A stretch of DNA of 64,000 nucleotides from a virus. The notes beneath the pieces are model-generated. The model saw only the letters and a list, made by a program, of their open reading frames with translations. It was not told the origin of the DNA and made no database searches. Below, piece by piece: positions 1 to 8,692 of the stretch; position 1 is the stretch's first letter; every line of letters starts with the position of its first letter. The position numbers and the translations under genes are program-made. The DNA lies in the IMG/VR virus record IMGVR_UViG_3300037086_000360, positions 124,001-188,000 of that record. The stretch is one strand, 5' to 3'.

Positions 1-23
1 TTGGCAGAGCAATCCTTTTGAAT

Positions 24-96
24 GGGCTCGTAGCTTAGTGGCCAAAGCATCTGCCTCTTAAGCAGACTATCCCCGGTTCGAGTCCGGGCGAGCTCA
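24..96 (+). tRNA. tRNA-Lys (CTT)
   Basis: A full cloverleaf can be drawn: acceptor GGGCTCG/CGAGCTC with one G-U pair, anticodon stem TCTGC/GCAGA, loop CTCTTAA and T loop TTCGAGT. The loop gives anticodon CTT (Lys). CCA is not encoded. Confidence 0.93.
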
Positions 97-117
97 CTCT
101 TTTTGAAAGGAGATTCC

Positions 118-315
118 ATGGAGTGGTTGATCATGGTTTTGATTTGGGTTGGTTTTGGAATTGCCGGGCTCTTCATCAATAAGGCTAAAAATCGAAGCCC
201 TTTTGGTGGATTTTGTTGGGGCTTCTTTCTCGGTATCATTGGTTTGCTTATTGCTGCATTGATTAAACCCAAGGCCCTGGTTTCACCTACGGATCCAACT
301 TCTCCATCTTCTTGA
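118..315 (+). CDS. Small two-helix membrane protein
   Basis: A 65-residue protein starting at ATG 118, 5 nt after a clear AAAGGAG site; an in-frame TTG at 103 lies upstream of that site and is less likely. Two hydrophobic segments (about residues 3-20 and 35-53) flank a short basic stretch NKAKNRS, and the tail is rich in Pro, Ser and Thr. Such small phage membrane proteins are common, but no function can be assigned. It follows tRNA-Lys directly. Confidence 0.7.
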   Translation: MEWLIMVLIWVGFGIAGLFINKAKNRSPFGGFCWGFFLGIIGLLIAALIKPKALVSPTDPTSPSS

Positions 316-327
316 AAGAAGGCCCGT

Positions 328-492
328 GTGTCTATTGATGAGTATGCAAAAAAGATCACGTCTAAAATCTCGTCTTTGACAAAAATGGCTGCTGGAAAAA
401 TGTCGAAAAGCGAAAACTATGAGATGGTCGACTATGTCCAACTCGAAGAAGTTTTGAAAATAATTGAAGATATGAAGAAGGAGACAGTATGA
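328..492 (+). CDS. Small hypothetical protein
   Basis: A 54-codon frame from GTG 328 (VSIDEYAKKITSKISS) preceded by GAAAGAAGG. Its TGA overlaps the ATG of the next gene (ATGA), which supports translational coupling. The product is polar and probably helical. No family recognised. Confidence 0.6.
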   Translation: MSIDEYAKKITSKISSLTKMAAGKMSKSENYEMVDYVQLEEVLKIIEDMKKETV

Positions 493-1037
493 GACTTAGT
501 ACTGCTCATGGTTCTGGCAGAGCAACAATAAAAGGTTATTGGTCTATTCAGGGACCTCAAGAAGAAGGCGAACACGGTCTTCCTCCTGAAATTGTTGAGA
601 TGTTCAAAAATCCAAGAACTCAGCAAGTTGCAGTTGTTCATGCGAGTGCTGAGGGTGAAGGCTCTTCAGTTTACAGTCGATTCACCGACGATCCAGCATA
701 CATACCCCCGAAGTACGGCAAAGAAGAAGATCGTCTGACTGAGGAGACAGTTCAAGCCTGGTTTATGTCAGCAGGTTTTCCAAAGCCAGAGAAAATGCAT
801 TGTCTTGTCAATGGTTATGATTGGGAGAGAGAGGATCACTGGTGGCTGGTGAAAGTCGATCAGGGCTACATCAAAATCGGTTGGAGAAAAAGGGTCATCA
901 ACATCGACTGGTCTGAAACTCCTCTCCGAAAGATTATCACGCCCGATGACGTGACAAAGAGTGGTGACATGGTTCATGCGTGGAGTATTGCCAAAGCTAT
1001 CGAGTATCTCACTGAAGTGAGACGGTCGTTCTTATAG
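489..1037 (+). CDS. Hypothetical protein, 182 aa
   Basis: A soluble protein with no signal peptide or membrane segment. It is rich in aromatic and charged residues (NGYDWEREDHWWLVKVDQGY near the middle) and has a C-terminal part that looks alpha/beta. It begins inside the stop of the preceding small gene. I do not recognise a family; coding is supported by its length and by the coupled start. Confidence 0.75.
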   Translation: MRLSTAHGSGRATIKGYWSIQGPQEEGEHGLPPEIVEMFKNPRTQQVAVVHASAEGEGSSVYSRFTDDPAYIPPKYGKEEDRLTEETVQAWFMSAGFPKPEKMHCLVNGYDWEREDHWWLVKVDQGYIKIGWRKRVINIDWSETPLRKIITPDDVTKSGDMVHAWSIAKAIEYLTEVRRSFL

Positions 1038-1044
1038 GAACAAT

Positions 1045-1173
1045 ATGGAAAATAGCATGAAGGATGTCATTTTTCTTTTACTCAAAGGAAAGACAAAAGA
1101 GGCCAAGCTTCTTCTCGAAAGCATAATGGTTTATCAATTGGTTCGAGCTATTCACGACAAGAGAAACAAATGA
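1045..1173 (+). CDS. Small hypothetical protein with AKLLLES motif
   Basis: A 42-codon frame from ATG 1045, with AGGAA upstream. Its TGA overlaps the next ATG at 1170. It contains KTKEAKLLLES, a version of the AK-x-LL motif that recurs in many small proteins of this window. Function unknown. Confidence 0.6.
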   Translation: MENSMKDVIFLLLKGKTKEAKLLLESIMVYQLVRAIHDKRNK

Positions 1174-1445
1174 GCGATGCTCCTATGTTTTCTGAGCGTT
1201 GGGAAAAAGCAGTTGCCAATGCAAAAATAGTATTAGAACAGTACAAGAATCAGCCAAATAAAGAAGATTACTCATGGACAGTTTGGTCCATTGGTAATTG
1301 GCTCTATCTTGAGCAAGCATGGAAACGACAAGGAATTGTCGTTTTAGAAGCACTTGAAGCAATTGTTTTCGATCCAATCAAAAGCAAAAACCACACATTC
1401 AAAGGTCCAAAGCGAGGCAAAGCTGGACGAGAAATTGCTGATTAG
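1170..1445 (+). CDS. Hypothetical protein, 91 aa
   Basis: A soluble protein with a tryptophan-rich centre (YSWTVWSIGNWLYLEQAWKRQG) and a basic tail. It is coupled to the previous gene by an ATGA overlap. No family recognised. Confidence 0.68.
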   Translation: MSDAPMFSERWEKAVANAKIVLEQYKNQPNKEDYSWTVWSIGNWLYLEQAWKRQGIVVLEALEAIVFDPIKSKNHTFKGPKRGKAGREIAD

Positions 1446-1455
1446 GAGAAAAGAA

Positions 1456-1638
1456 ATGAACAAGATTTTCAATTGGGTTCTCACCGCCATAGATGCATTG
1501 GTGGGCGTGTTCGTCATTTATTCAACCATTGGTCCAATCTTCAAAGGAAACTTCTTCATGATTGGCGTCCTCATTCTTGGTCTGGTTGTCTGTGTTCGAC
1601 TCTTTGTAGCTGATATTGGGAAGGCTTTGAAGAAATGA
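1456..1638 (+). CDS. Small two-helix membrane protein
   Basis: Sixty residues from ATG 1456, with AGGAGAA 7 nt upstream. Two hydrophobic segments (residues about 8-28 and 34-50) and a basic C-terminus KALKK suggest a small inner-membrane protein. Its stop overlaps the next start. Confidence 0.68.
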   Translation: MNKIFNWVLTAIDALVGVFVIYSTIGPIFKGNFFMIGVLILGLVVCVRLFVADIGKALKK

Positions 1639-1865
1639 ACACCATCAATGAAGGACCGGTGAAAAAGGGCGGCAACAACGGACCTGCCAGAACTCCACCT
1701 CCACCCTTTGCTCCTGCTCCTCGACCTACTCAATCCTCGAATGAGGCATCCATTAAGGATGCTCTGAAAGAGATTTGTAACAAAGAGAGTCCAGATATGA
1801 AGATCCCCTTCATGGCTGGCGTTCATTTTACAATAAAGTACCTAAAGGAACAAGGTATTCTCTAG
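1635..1865 (+). CDS. Proline-rich hypothetical protein
   Basis: A 76-residue protein with a disordered N-terminal part (TPPPPFAPAPRP) and a short helical C-terminal domain. It overlaps the previous stop by 4 nt and lies 9 nt before thymidylate synthase. No function assigned. Confidence 0.65.
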   Translation: MNTINEGPVKKGGNNGPARTPPPPFAPAPRPTQSSNEASIKDALKEICNKESPDMKIPFMAGVHFTIKYLKEQGIL

Positions 1866-1874
1866 GAGTGAAAA

Positions 1875-2693
1875 ATGAAAAAGTATCTCGATCTCTGCCA
1901 ACACATTTTGGATAATGGTGTTGACAGACCAGACAGGACTGGAACTGGGACGAGAGGCGTCTTCGGCCATCAAATCCGCTTTAATCTGCAAGAAGGATTT
2001 CCTCTTCTTACCACAAAAAAACTAAACACGAAAGCAATCATAGAGGAGCTGCTTTGGTTTCTTCGTGGTGAGAGCAACATCAAGTCTTTGAATGATGTTG
2101 GAGTCCATATTTGGGATGAATGGGCCGATGAAAAGGGAAATCTTGGACCAGTATATGGCACACAGTGGAGAAGATGGGAACATTGGGTTGCTGAACCACA
2201 AGACCCGCCACACGTAGAGATCATCGACCAGATTGCCAATATCATCAATAGCATCAGACACAATCCAAACTCTAGACGACATATAGTGACTGCATGGAAT
2301 CCTGGAGAAATCGAAAAGATGGCTCTCCCACCCTGTCATTGTCTCTTCCAGTTTTTTGTAGCAAATGGGACTCTCTCTTGTCAACTCTATCAGCGTTCAG
2401 CCGATACCTTTTTAGGATTACCCTGGAATATTGCTTCTTATTCTCTTTTAACAATGATGATTGCACAAGTTTGTAATCTGAAACCGGCAGAGTTTATTCA
2501 TACACTTGGTGACACGCATATTTATAACAATCATTTTGATCAAGTGAAGCTTCAATTGACAAGAACTCCAAGAGTTTTGCCAAAGATGATTATTAATCCC
2601 GATATCAAAAACATTGATGATTTCAAATTTGAAGATTTCAAACTGGAAGGATATGATCCATATCCAGCAATTACAGCCACTATTTCAGTATGA
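1875..2693 (+). CDS. thyA: Thymidylate synthase
   Basis: This enzyme methylates dUMP to dTMP with methylene-tetrahydrofolate. The 272 residues match the usual ThyA length (about 264). Visible family features are the N-terminal [17 protein letters not shown], the catalytic Cys154 in [20 protein letters not shown], and the dUMP-binding [12 protein letters not shown]. An AGGAG site precedes the start. It forms a dTMP pathway with the dihydrofolate reductase 1.1 kb downstream, and its last codons overlap the start of a GIY-YIG endonuclease, an arrangement reminiscent of the T4 td gene, although td carries an intron and this gene is intact. Confidence 0.97.
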   Translation: MKKYLDLCQHILDNGVDRPDRTGTGTRGVFGHQIRFNLQEGFPLLTTKKLNTKAIIEELLWFLRGESNIKSLNDVGVHIWDEWADEKGNLGPVYGTQWRRWEHWVAEPQDPPHVEIIDQIANIINSIRHNPNSRRHIVTAWNPGEIEKMALPPCHCLFQFFVANGTLSCQLYQRSADTFLGLPWNIASYSLLTMMIAQVCNLKPAEFIHTLGDTHIYNNHFDQVKLQLTRTPRVLPKMIINPDIKNIDDFKFEDFKLEGYDPYPAITATISV

Positions 2694-3508
2694 AAGAAAA
2701 GATTTGTGGCTTATACAAGATAATTTGCTCCTCAAACAACAAGTTTTATCTAGGCAGTTCTGTTAACATAAAATTACGCTGGTATTATCATTTGAAATCT
2801 TTGAGAGCCAACAAACATCATTGCATCCATCTTCAAAGAGCTTACAATTTGTATGGAGAACCAAATTTTAGACTAGAAATCTTTAAAGTTTGCGAAAATA
2901 TTTTGGAAGAAGAACAGAGATTCTTTGATGAACACTTTGATAAAGAAATCATGTTCAATTTGAGTAGAGCGGCGACTGGTGGAGATTTGATGTATAATCA
3001 TCCTAATAAAAAAGAGATAATAGAGAGAATGACGGCCACCATCCATAAAAATATGAAGGCTTTAGGAGAAGAAGGAAGAAAAAAGATATATGGACAAGTG
3101 GGGGCTAAAAATGGAATGTATGGCAAACATCAATCTAGAGAGGCTAAGGAAATAATCAGATTAGCTAATCTAGGACACCATCACAATCTTGGAATTAAAC
3201 AATCAGAAGAACATAGAAGAAAAACATCTGAATTTGCTAAAACAAGAGTTGGAGATAAAAATTCATTTTATGGTAGGCACCACACTAAAGAAACAAAAGC
3301 AATAATAGGAAAAAAGAACGCTGGCAAGACTCCAGCCAACATCAAATATTTCAAAATTGAAGGAAAGCCGTATAGGGGACTAGGAGAAGTGAATAGATCT
3401 CTCAATATCCCGTATACCACCGTTTTATGGAGAGTGAGATCTAAAAATTTTCCAAGTTATGAAGAAATCACAAAAGAACAATATGAATTGCTTAGAGGGA
3501 GTTTATGA
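2690..3508 (+). CDS. GIY-YIG homing endonuclease, free-standing
   Basis: The N-terminal GIY-YIG nuclease domain is visible as CGLYKII...[13 protein letters not shown] (residues about 5-32), followed by a conserved glutamate region near 75. The C-terminal half carries NUMOD3-like DNA-binding repeats ([18 protein letters not shown]). It shares an ATGA overlap with thyA. Such genes spread by cutting the cognate site in thyA of other phages. It is more A-rich than its neighbours, in keeping with mobile origin. Confidence 0.93.
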   Translation: MKEKICGLYKIICSSNNKFYLGSSVNIKLRWYYHLKSLRANKHHCIHLQRAYNLYGEPNFRLEIFKVCENILEEEQRFFDEHFDKEIMFNLSRAATGGDLMYNHPNKKEIIERMTATIHKNMKALGEEGRKKIYGQVGAKNGMYGKHQSREAKEIIRLANLGHHHNLGIKQSEEHRRKTSEFAKTRVGDKNSFYGRHHTKETKAIIGKKNAGKTPANIKYFKIEGKPYRGLGEVNRSLNIPYTTVLWRVRSKNFPSYEEITKEQYELLRGSL

Positions 3509-3792
3509 TCAAGAGAAATAAGCAGAAGGACTTGAAGAAACTCGCTATCGCTTTCTTTGAAAACTTAGAGATAGACGAGTGTGAGTTTGGTGGAATAGGT
3601 GTAAACTGCAAGAGACCTTTTGGAAATTCTTATGTCGAGGGCGACATCCTTGAGATCATTGGATGGGAGCCCGAGGGAGATGACGGAGAAGATTCATGCT
3701 TCTCATCAGAACAAAAGAGATATGCCCGTGATCTCTATCTTAGTGAATTGATCCCCTATCTCCAGACTATAGGCAGGAAGATGGCCAAATGA
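3505..3792 (+). CDS. Hypothetical protein, 95 aa
   Basis: An acidic soluble protein sitting between the GIY-YIG gene and DHFR and overlapping both by 4 nt, so probably translationally coupled. The sequence has no motif I recognise. Confidence 0.7.
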   Translation: MIKRNKQKDLKKLAIAFFENLEIDECEFGGIGVNCKRPFGNSYVEGDILEIIGWEPEGDDGEDSCFSSEQKRYARDLYLSELIPYLQTIGRKMAK

Positions 3793-4301
3793 TCTCGTTG
3801 ATAGCTGCGGTTGCCAACAATATGATTATTGGCAAAGACGGCAGACTTCCATGGCGGCTGCCTGCGGATATGAAATACTTCAAGAAAATCACTATGGGGC
3901 ACCAGGTGATCATGGGGAGAAAGACCTTCCAATCGCTTGGAAAGCCTCTAGCTGGCAGATCAAACATCATCCTCACACATGATTCTGGATTCTCCAACAA
4001 AGAGTGCATCACAATCTACGCAAAGGATGATTCCTATGCTCTTGCTGAAGTGATGATGCTAGTTGGTTCAGAGGAGACTTTCGTGATTGGTGGAGCACAG
4101 ATCTACAATCTCTTCATAGACCATGCAGACAAGCTCTACATCACTCATGTTGATGCAGATTTTGAAGGGGACGTTGTTTTTCCAAGAATCGATCATGACA
4201 GATGGGAGCTTCTCAGCATAGAATCACACGAGAAAGACAATGAAAATCCATACCCTTATCAGTTCGCCATATACGGCAACAAAGTGATGACAATCTCATG
4301 A
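3789..4301 (+). CDS. folA: Dihydrofolate reductase
   Basis: This enzyme reduces dihydrofolate, the by-product of thymidylate synthase, with NADPH. Family motifs are MISLIAAVANNMIIG, the active-site segment GRLPWRLPADMKYFK, the NADPH-binding MGRKTFQSLGKPLAGR and the later EETFVIGGAQIY. At 170 residues it has the normal length. Together with thyA it completes a phage dTMP cycle. Confidence 0.97.
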   Translation: MISLIAAVANNMIIGKDGRLPWRLPADMKYFKKITMGHQVIMGRKTFQSLGKPLAGRSNIILTHDSGFSNKECITIYAKDDSYALAEVMMLVGSEETFVIGGAQIYNLFIDHADKLYITHVDADFEGDVVFPRIDHDRWELLSIESHEKDNENPYPYQFAIYGNKVMTIS

Positions 4302-4450
4302 AGCATACTTGTGATATATGTAAGCACTCCTATGAAAAGGATGATGCTTCTCTCTATTGCAATGAGAAGAGGAAGAAGACGAACTACTATGACACCTGCG
4401 AAAAATGGGAACGAAGAGTTAATAATAAAAAAAGCCAAAAAACTCCTTGA
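4298..4450 (+). CDS. Small cysteine-cluster protein
   Basis: A 50-codon frame whose ATG overlaps the DHFR stop. It carries four cysteines (CDICKHS, LYCNEK, DTCEKW), a layout shared with the small proteins at 13.9-14.9 kb, where C-x2-C is followed by a spaced C and then C-x-KW. It may bind zinc. It overlaps the next gene by about 60 nt, which lowers confidence. Confidence 0.55.
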   Translation: MKHTCDICKHSYEKDDASLYCNEKRKKTNYYDTCEKWERRVNNKKSQKTP

Positions 4451-4745
4451 GGGCAGATGTTTCCACGAAATCAAGATCCAGGAACCAGATAATGAAGGAT
4501 ACTATGGATCAGCTGAATGTATCTACTGTGATGGTCTTGGATGGAACAGCATCTTCACTTGGTATTGTCCAGACAGCCCAGATCATGCTTGTCACTATCA
4601 TTCTGACAGCGATGGTAAGAGACGATATACAACAGACATAAATGGAGAAAGAATCTATCTCTCCAAAAAACATACAGATGAAAATGCAAGATGGGAGACT
4701 GATGACCAGTGTCTTTTCTGTGGTCTGCCCAATGAGCGCAAATAA
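4389..4745 (+). CDS. Hypothetical zinc-binding-like protein
   Basis: The internal ATG 4389 is chosen because it gives an N-terminus with the recurrent motif KKAKKLLEGR. The protein has two C-x2-C pairs (AECIYCDGLG and DQCLFCGLP) and several histidines, suggesting a metal-binding fold. No defined family. Confidence 0.62.
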   Translation: MTPAKNGNEELIIKKAKKLLEGRCFHEIKIQEPDNEGYYGSAECIYCDGLGWNSIFTWYCPDSPDHACHYHSDSDGKRRYTTDINGERIYLSKKHTDENARWETDDQCLFCGLPNERK

Positions 4746-5031
4746 GCTAGAACCTGGATACTATCACTACACCCCCGACAATGCGTACGCCATTATTCAA
4801 TGGCGAGAACGTTTAGCTGATTCTGAGTCTGATTATAGAATCATCTACTATCATCCAGATTATCCAATAGGGGATCAATACTTTTTTCACGAGCTTGAAG
4901 AAAAAGATCTAGAAGCTACGTTTTTAGCAAGTTTCATTCCAATTACTGATCCATCAGTTCTAGCCAAGTTGTTCCTTATTGGATTTCAGTTTCCACTCAT
5001 CGCCCGTGCGGGCAAATGGACCTTCCCCTAA
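4732..5031 (+). CDS. Paralog of the 15-17 kb small protein family
   Basis: The start at ATG 4732 overlaps the previous stop. The N-terminal LEPGYYHYTPDNAYAI and the C-terminal DPSVLAKLFLIGF resemble the proteins at 15232, 15531, 16008 and 17025 (E/K-x-G-x-x-L near the start, then an L-F-x-x-G-x-F-like end). Function unknown. Confidence 0.62.
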   Translation: MSANKLEPGYYHYTPDNAYAIIQWRERLADSESDYRIIYYHPDYPIGDQYFFHELEEKDLEATFLASFIPITDPSVLAKLFLIGFQFPLIARAGKWTFP

Positions 5032-5037
5032 GATTAC

Positions 5038-5045
5038 GCATATTT
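5038..5045 (+). promoter_or_regulatory. GCATATTT motif upstream of 5063
   Basis: An exact copy of the recurrent intergenic octamer GCATATTT. It lies 18 nt before ATG 5063, in the short gap after the previous gene. Confidence 0.4.
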
Positions 5046-5062
5046 CATAGTAGAGGAAAGAG

Positions 5063-5320
5063 ATGACACTCCTAGAAGAAGTAGCTTTTCTTATTGAGGC
5101 TCAAAAGAAGTTTCTCCAAGGCCCACATAAGGAGAAAGACTTCATCAAACAAGTGATGAAGTTTGCCAAAGATGAGACCATTTCTGTAGAAGCCTTCGGA
5201 ATAGCACTCAGACTTTTTCCAACCAATGCTCAAATAGCTAAGCAGGCTAAAGATCTGTTGACTCATTTGGGAGAATCTGATTATGATCCATGTGGATCTA
5301 GTTACAAGAGTTCATGTTGA
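5063..5320 (+). CDS. Hypothetical helical protein, 85 aa
   Basis: A soluble, mostly helical protein with the C-terminal segment AQIAKQAKDLLTHL, close to the AK-x-LL motif seen elsewhere. AGAGGAAAG precedes the ATG. Its stop overlaps the start of the radical SAM gene. Confidence 0.68.
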   Translation: MTLLEEVAFLIEAQKKFLQGPHKEKDFIKQVMKFAKDETISVEAFGIALRLFPTNAQIAKQAKDLLTHLGESDYDPCGSSYKSSC

Positions 5321-6192
5321 TGAAAACCATCAAGATTTTTGACACAAAAGTCCCAGTCAAAGAATGGTCGTGTTGTATGAATGGGGATGAGCGCGAAGAG
5401 ATCGGTCCCTATTTCAATCTTTATATTCGTGTGACCGACTTTTGTCAAGCGTCTTGTAAGTTTTGTGTCTATCATTCTACTGACCAAAAACGCTTTGACG
5501 CGAAGAAGTTCAATGAAATCCTCAAATACCTCAAGGCTCATAAAGTAAAAATCAACAAGGCGGCACTTACAGGTGGAGAACCAGCTTTCAATCCTGTTCA
5601 TCAGAAGGCAATTGTTGATCTGATAAGATTGAGTTATCCAAGAGTTCATACTACAATCAACACCAATGGAATCAATCTAAAGCAGACCATAAACGCTGGT
5701 GTGCAATGTGTCTCTATAAGCCGTCATCACTTTGATGACGACGCTAATTTTGAGATTTTTGGCACTCACAAAGTTTCAACTACAGAGCAGTTGAGAAAAC
5801 TCGACAAGAAAGACATTGTCCATTTGAGATGCAATTTGATCAGGGGACAGATTGATTCGCAGAAGAAAATGTTTGATTTCATAGATTGGGGTGCTGAACT
5901 TGGATTCTCAGACTTTGGATTCATTTCTCTCATGACCGTGAATCCGTATTGCAAATCCAATTTTGTCGATCATTCTATTTGCCAGTTTGAAGACGCTCCT
6001 AATACAAAGTTGGCCTACTATCAGAGTGACACCGTTGGCTGCAACTGCAAGAACTACTTGCATTTCACAGAAAGAGGGGAGCTAGTGAAGGTTTATTCAC
6101 GAGTAAATGGAGCATATACAGAATGTGAAAGCACATTGGTATATGATGTTGATACTTTGAAGGTTGGTTTTTCTGGACCAATTCTTGCATAG
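5314..6192 (+). CDS. Radical SAM protein
   Basis: The cluster-binding motif is clear: C44-x3-C48-x2-C51 in DFCQASCKFC, followed by LTGGEPAFNP (the GGE motif that contacts SAM). The C-terminal third has further cysteines (VGCNCKNYL, TECES) that could hold a second cluster. At 292 residues it resembles small radical SAM enzymes, but the substrate cannot be read from the sequence, and no queuosine-type partner genes are present. It lies just before two tRNA genes. Confidence 0.85.
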   Translation: MLMKTIKIFDTKVPVKEWSCCMNGDEREEIGPYFNLYIRVTDFCQASCKFCVYHSTDQKRFDAKKFNEILKYLKAHKVKINKAALTGGEPAFNPVHQKAIVDLIRLSYPRVHTTINTNGINLKQTINAGVQCVSISRHHFDDDANFEIFGTHKVSTTEQLRKLDKKDIVHLRCNLIRGQIDSQKKMFDFIDWGAELGFSDFGFISLMTVNPYCKSNFVDHSICQFEDAPNTKLAYYQSDTVGCNCKNYLHFTERGELVKVYSRVNGAYTECESTLVYDVDTLKVGFSGPILA

Positions 6193-6212
6193 TTGTATAA
6201 ATATAGATCCAT

Positions 6213-6285
6213 CCGGCGATAGCTCAGTTGGTAGAGCGACGGTCTGAAGAACCGCCTGTCCTCCGTTCAATTCGGAGTCGTCGGA
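6213..6285 (+). tRNA. tRNA-Phe (GAA)
   Basis: Acceptor CCGGCGA/TCGTCGG, D stem GCTC/GAGC, anticodon loop CTGAAGA with normal T33, T arm CTCCG/CGGAG with loop TTCAATT. The anticodon is GAA (Phe). A27-C43 is a mismatch. Confidence 0.9.
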
Positions 6286-6292
6286 CTTTTAT

Positions 6293-6366
6293 CCAAGGGT
6301 AGCTCAAGAGGCAGAGCACTAGGCCGAAGACCTAGCATTATGTAGTTTCAAGTACTATCCCTTGGA
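6293..6366 (+). tRNA. tRNA with GAA anticodon and C33
   Basis: Acceptor CCAAGGG/CCCTTGG pairs perfectly, the anticodon stem is CTAGG/CCTAG, and the T loop is TTCAAGT. The seven-base loop is CCGAAGA, so position 33 is C rather than the near-universal U, with GAA at 34-36. It lies 7 nt after a normal tRNA-Phe. Whether it acts as Phe is uncertain. Confidence 0.78.
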
Positions 6367-6400
6367 CTAGTTTTTCTGATCCTTAGAAAGGACATCGGAA

Positions 6401-7474
6401 ATGGGAGAGAAAGAAAAGACTATGGCTGTGAATGTAAATGGTGTCCAATCAGACATGGACATTCTCAATAAGTTTTTTGAAGAAGTCAAGAAGCTTTCAA
6501 AAACAGAAATCAACATCATCATGCATGACACTCCAGATCCAGACAGTGCTGGAGCCGCTTTTGGTTTCCAGTTGATTTGCAAGCACTTCGGAGTTGAATC
6601 AAAGATTTACTATCGAGGTGAGATCAGTCATCCTCAAAATAAGACACTTGTCAATCTTCTTTCATTGCCGGTAAATAAGGTCACAAATAACCTTCCAGAG
6701 GGAGTGAATGTGTGTGTCGACGGAACTCCACAGAACTCTTGTGTCAGTGAAGCAATGCTCATCATCGACCACCACAAAGTCACAAACAACAAAACAAAGT
6801 TTCAGATCGTTAGGCCAAACCTTGGATCATGTTGCACGTTGATTTGGCGAATGATCAGAGAACTCAAGATTGAGAAGAATGTAGATCATACCAACATCTA
6901 CACTGCTCTTCTAGTGGGCATCAGGACCGATACAAACGACCTCATTTCTGATTACATGACTCTCGAAGATTTTCAGGCATATGAACAACTCATTGAACTT
7001 GCCGATAAGGAAAATCTCCAGAAGATCATGAACTATACTCTTCCTAGATACCTCTATGAGAAGAGACTGCTTCTGAATGAAAAGGGAAACTTCTACGAGG
7101 CAAATGGCCTTTTTGTAGGAGGCATTGGTTTCATTCCAGCTACTCAAAGAGATGCCATTGCCATCCTTGCTCAAGAATACACTCGAATGGAAGGAGTACA
7201 CACTGCAATCATTTTTGCAGTCACTGACAAGAAGACTGTAGAGGTGAGTGTGCGATCTTCTAATGTTTCTTTTGATGTCAACGCCTTTTGCAAAGAAGTT
7301 TTTGGTGAATATGGTGGTGGAACTTCTTACAAGGGAGCTGCAAGAATCCCCATGATGTTCTATTCCAACATTGATGACAAGCTGAAAGACAATCTTTGGA
7401 CTATCACTTGCGACCACATGTTCAAGCTTGTCCATAAGGAAAATTGGAAAAACGATGAAAAGCCAGAAGGCTAA
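6401..7474 (+). CDS. DHH-family phosphoesterase (NrnA-like)
   Basis: The protein has the DHH superfamily signatures DTPDPDSAGAAFG (residues about 47-59) and LIIDHHKVTNN (the DHH motif), and a C-terminal DHHA1-like domain ending GEYGGGTSYKGAARIP (GG-x2-...-A-G-like nucleotide-binding loop). Relatives degrade nanoRNA or pAp, or hydrolyse cyclic dinucleotides. It could recycle oligoribonucleotides in infection; the substrate is an inference. The start used is ATG 6401; ATG 6422 is an alternative. Confidence 0.87.
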   Translation: MGEKEKTMAVNVNGVQSDMDILNKFFEEVKKLSKTEINIIMHDTPDPDSAGAAFGFQLICKHFGVESKIYYRGEISHPQNKTLVNLLSLPVNKVTNNLPEGVNVCVDGTPQNSCVSEAMLIIDHHKVTNNKTKFQIVRPNLGSCCTLIWRMIRELKIEKNVDHTNIYTALLVGIRTDTNDLISDYMTLEDFQAYEQLIELADKENLQKIMNYTLPRYLYEKRLLLNEKGNFYEANGLFVGGIGFIPATQRDAIAILAQEYTRMEGVHTAIIFAVTDKKTVEVSVRSSNVSFDVNAFCKEVFGEYGGGTSYKGAARIPMMFYSNIDDKLKDNLWTITCDHMFKLVHKENWKNDEKPEG

Positions 7475-7682
7475 AATCTTCAAGCGCAGGATGAAGAGCA
7501 TCAAAAGAGCTGTAGCTGAAAGAGCTCTGAATCTTCTGGTGGGCGATAAAGACTGCGAACATTGCTGGTGGCATACTGAATATAATTCAGCCAGTTATTA
7601 TTACAAAGATAGAGTCGTCTGTAAATTGCACAATCATACTCCAATCAAAACTTATCATTGTCTCATGTGGAAACAGTCATGA
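7455..7682 (+). CDS. Small Cys/His protein
   Basis: The start at ATG 7455 lies inside the end of the DHH gene. The basic N-terminus is followed by RALNLLVGDKDCEHCWWH, so the recurrent A-x-x-LL motif stands directly before a C-x2-C pair, and a later VCKLHNHT-HCLMW has more possible zinc ligands. The same order (AKNLL, then C-x2-C, ending near C-x-KW) is seen at 14070, 14314 and 14583. Confidence 0.66.
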   Translation: MKSQKAKIFKRRMKSIKRAVAERALNLLVGDKDCEHCWWHTEYNSASYYYKDRVVCKLHNHTPIKTYHCLMWKQS

Positions 7683-8404
7683 CAGTTGAATCACTCGAAA
7701 ACTTCAAGAAAGAAAAAATCCACCAGATCGCAGAGAAGTTCAGAGAGTTTGTAAAGAAGGAATATATTTCTGATGAGTTGAAAGATTGGCCACGTCTTGC
7801 CTATGTGAACCAGGGGAAAAGTGGTTATCATGATCATATGCAATCATATATAACGGCCCGAGCTTTTCCTATTCACTACGGCGGAAAAATATTTTTATCA
7901 GTCGATTCTCTCGATTTTCTAGAATGGAGTTATGTAGACGGTCCATCAAACGGCAAACTCAAGGTGGCTAGAGATGAGACTGTGGCCGATTTGGATCCTA
8001 ACAGCCTCGATTTCCATGATAGTATCAAAGAACTTTGGAAGTCCTATCGCAAGGAAAAACATCGGGCTGGAATCGTTCTCCCAGATAGGTGGTTCAAGGA
8101 AGCTATATTGATTGGACTGGATCTTTCATATGAAGACCTCAAATCACACTACAGGGGAATCGAGCATGAGATGATTTATGAGAAAGGCAAGGTAGGAGAC
8201 AAAGAAGTTCCGATAAATTTGTCTGGAATTGCACTACCAAATTTGAATGAGAAAAAATTTCTAGAAATCAAAAAGAGCTTCACATCCATTATGGCAAAGA
8301 AGATGTTAAAAAGAAACAAAGAGAAGAAACGCTTTCAAATATGGGATGATGACAATGAAGATCTCCTTGAAGACGATACAGAAAAAAATAGTCGATGGCA
8401 TTAG
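7679..8404 (+). CDS. Hypothetical protein, 241 aa
   Basis: Start ATG 7679 overlaps the previous stop (ATGA). The protein is soluble, charged, and ends with a strongly acidic stretch (DDDNEDLLEDDTEK). No catalytic motif or family recognised. Long uninterrupted frame and coupled start support coding. Confidence 0.75.
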   Translation: MTVESLENFKKEKIHQIAEKFREFVKKEYISDELKDWPRLAYVNQGKSGYHDHMQSYITARAFPIHYGGKIFLSVDSLDFLEWSYVDGPSNGKLKVARDETVADLDPNSLDFHDSIKELWKSYRKEKHRAGIVLPDRWFKEAILIGLDLSYEDLKSHYRGIEHEMIYEKGKVGDKEVPINLSGIALPNLNEKKFLEIKKSFTSIMAKKMLKRNKEKKRFQIWDDDNEDLLEDDTEKNSRWH

Positions 8405-8413
8405 AGGGTAAGG

Positions 8414-8689
8414 GTGACTACTGTTGTACATTGCAAACGCGACAAATACAATTTAGCAATCTATGTCTATATTGGACGCCCCTCTAAGTGGGGCAATCCA
8501 TTTCTCATTGGTCGAGATGGAACTAGAGAAGAAGTTGTAGAAAAGTATCGAGACTATCTCCATAGTTCTGGACTCATCAAAGACATATATGAGTTGAAAG
8601 ACAAGGTGCTGGGCTGTTGGTGCCATCCGCAATTGTGTCATGGAGATGTTCTTGCCGAAGAAGCTAATAAGTGCGTACTTAAGGAATAA
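8414..8689 (+). CDS. DUF4326 family protein
   Basis: The start is GTG 8414 after AGAGGGTAAGG. The family signature is visible: IGRPSKWGNPFLIG near residue 20 and LGCWCHPQLCHGDVLAE near the C-terminus, with conserved Cys and His residues. DUF4326 proteins are frequent in phages; their role is unknown, possibly metal or nucleotide binding. Confidence 0.85.
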   Translation: MTTVVHCKRDKYNLAIYVYIGRPSKWGNPFLIGRDGTREEVVEKYRDYLHSSGLIKDIYELKDKVLGCWCHPQLCHGDVLAEEANKCVLKE

Positions 8690-8692
8690 AGT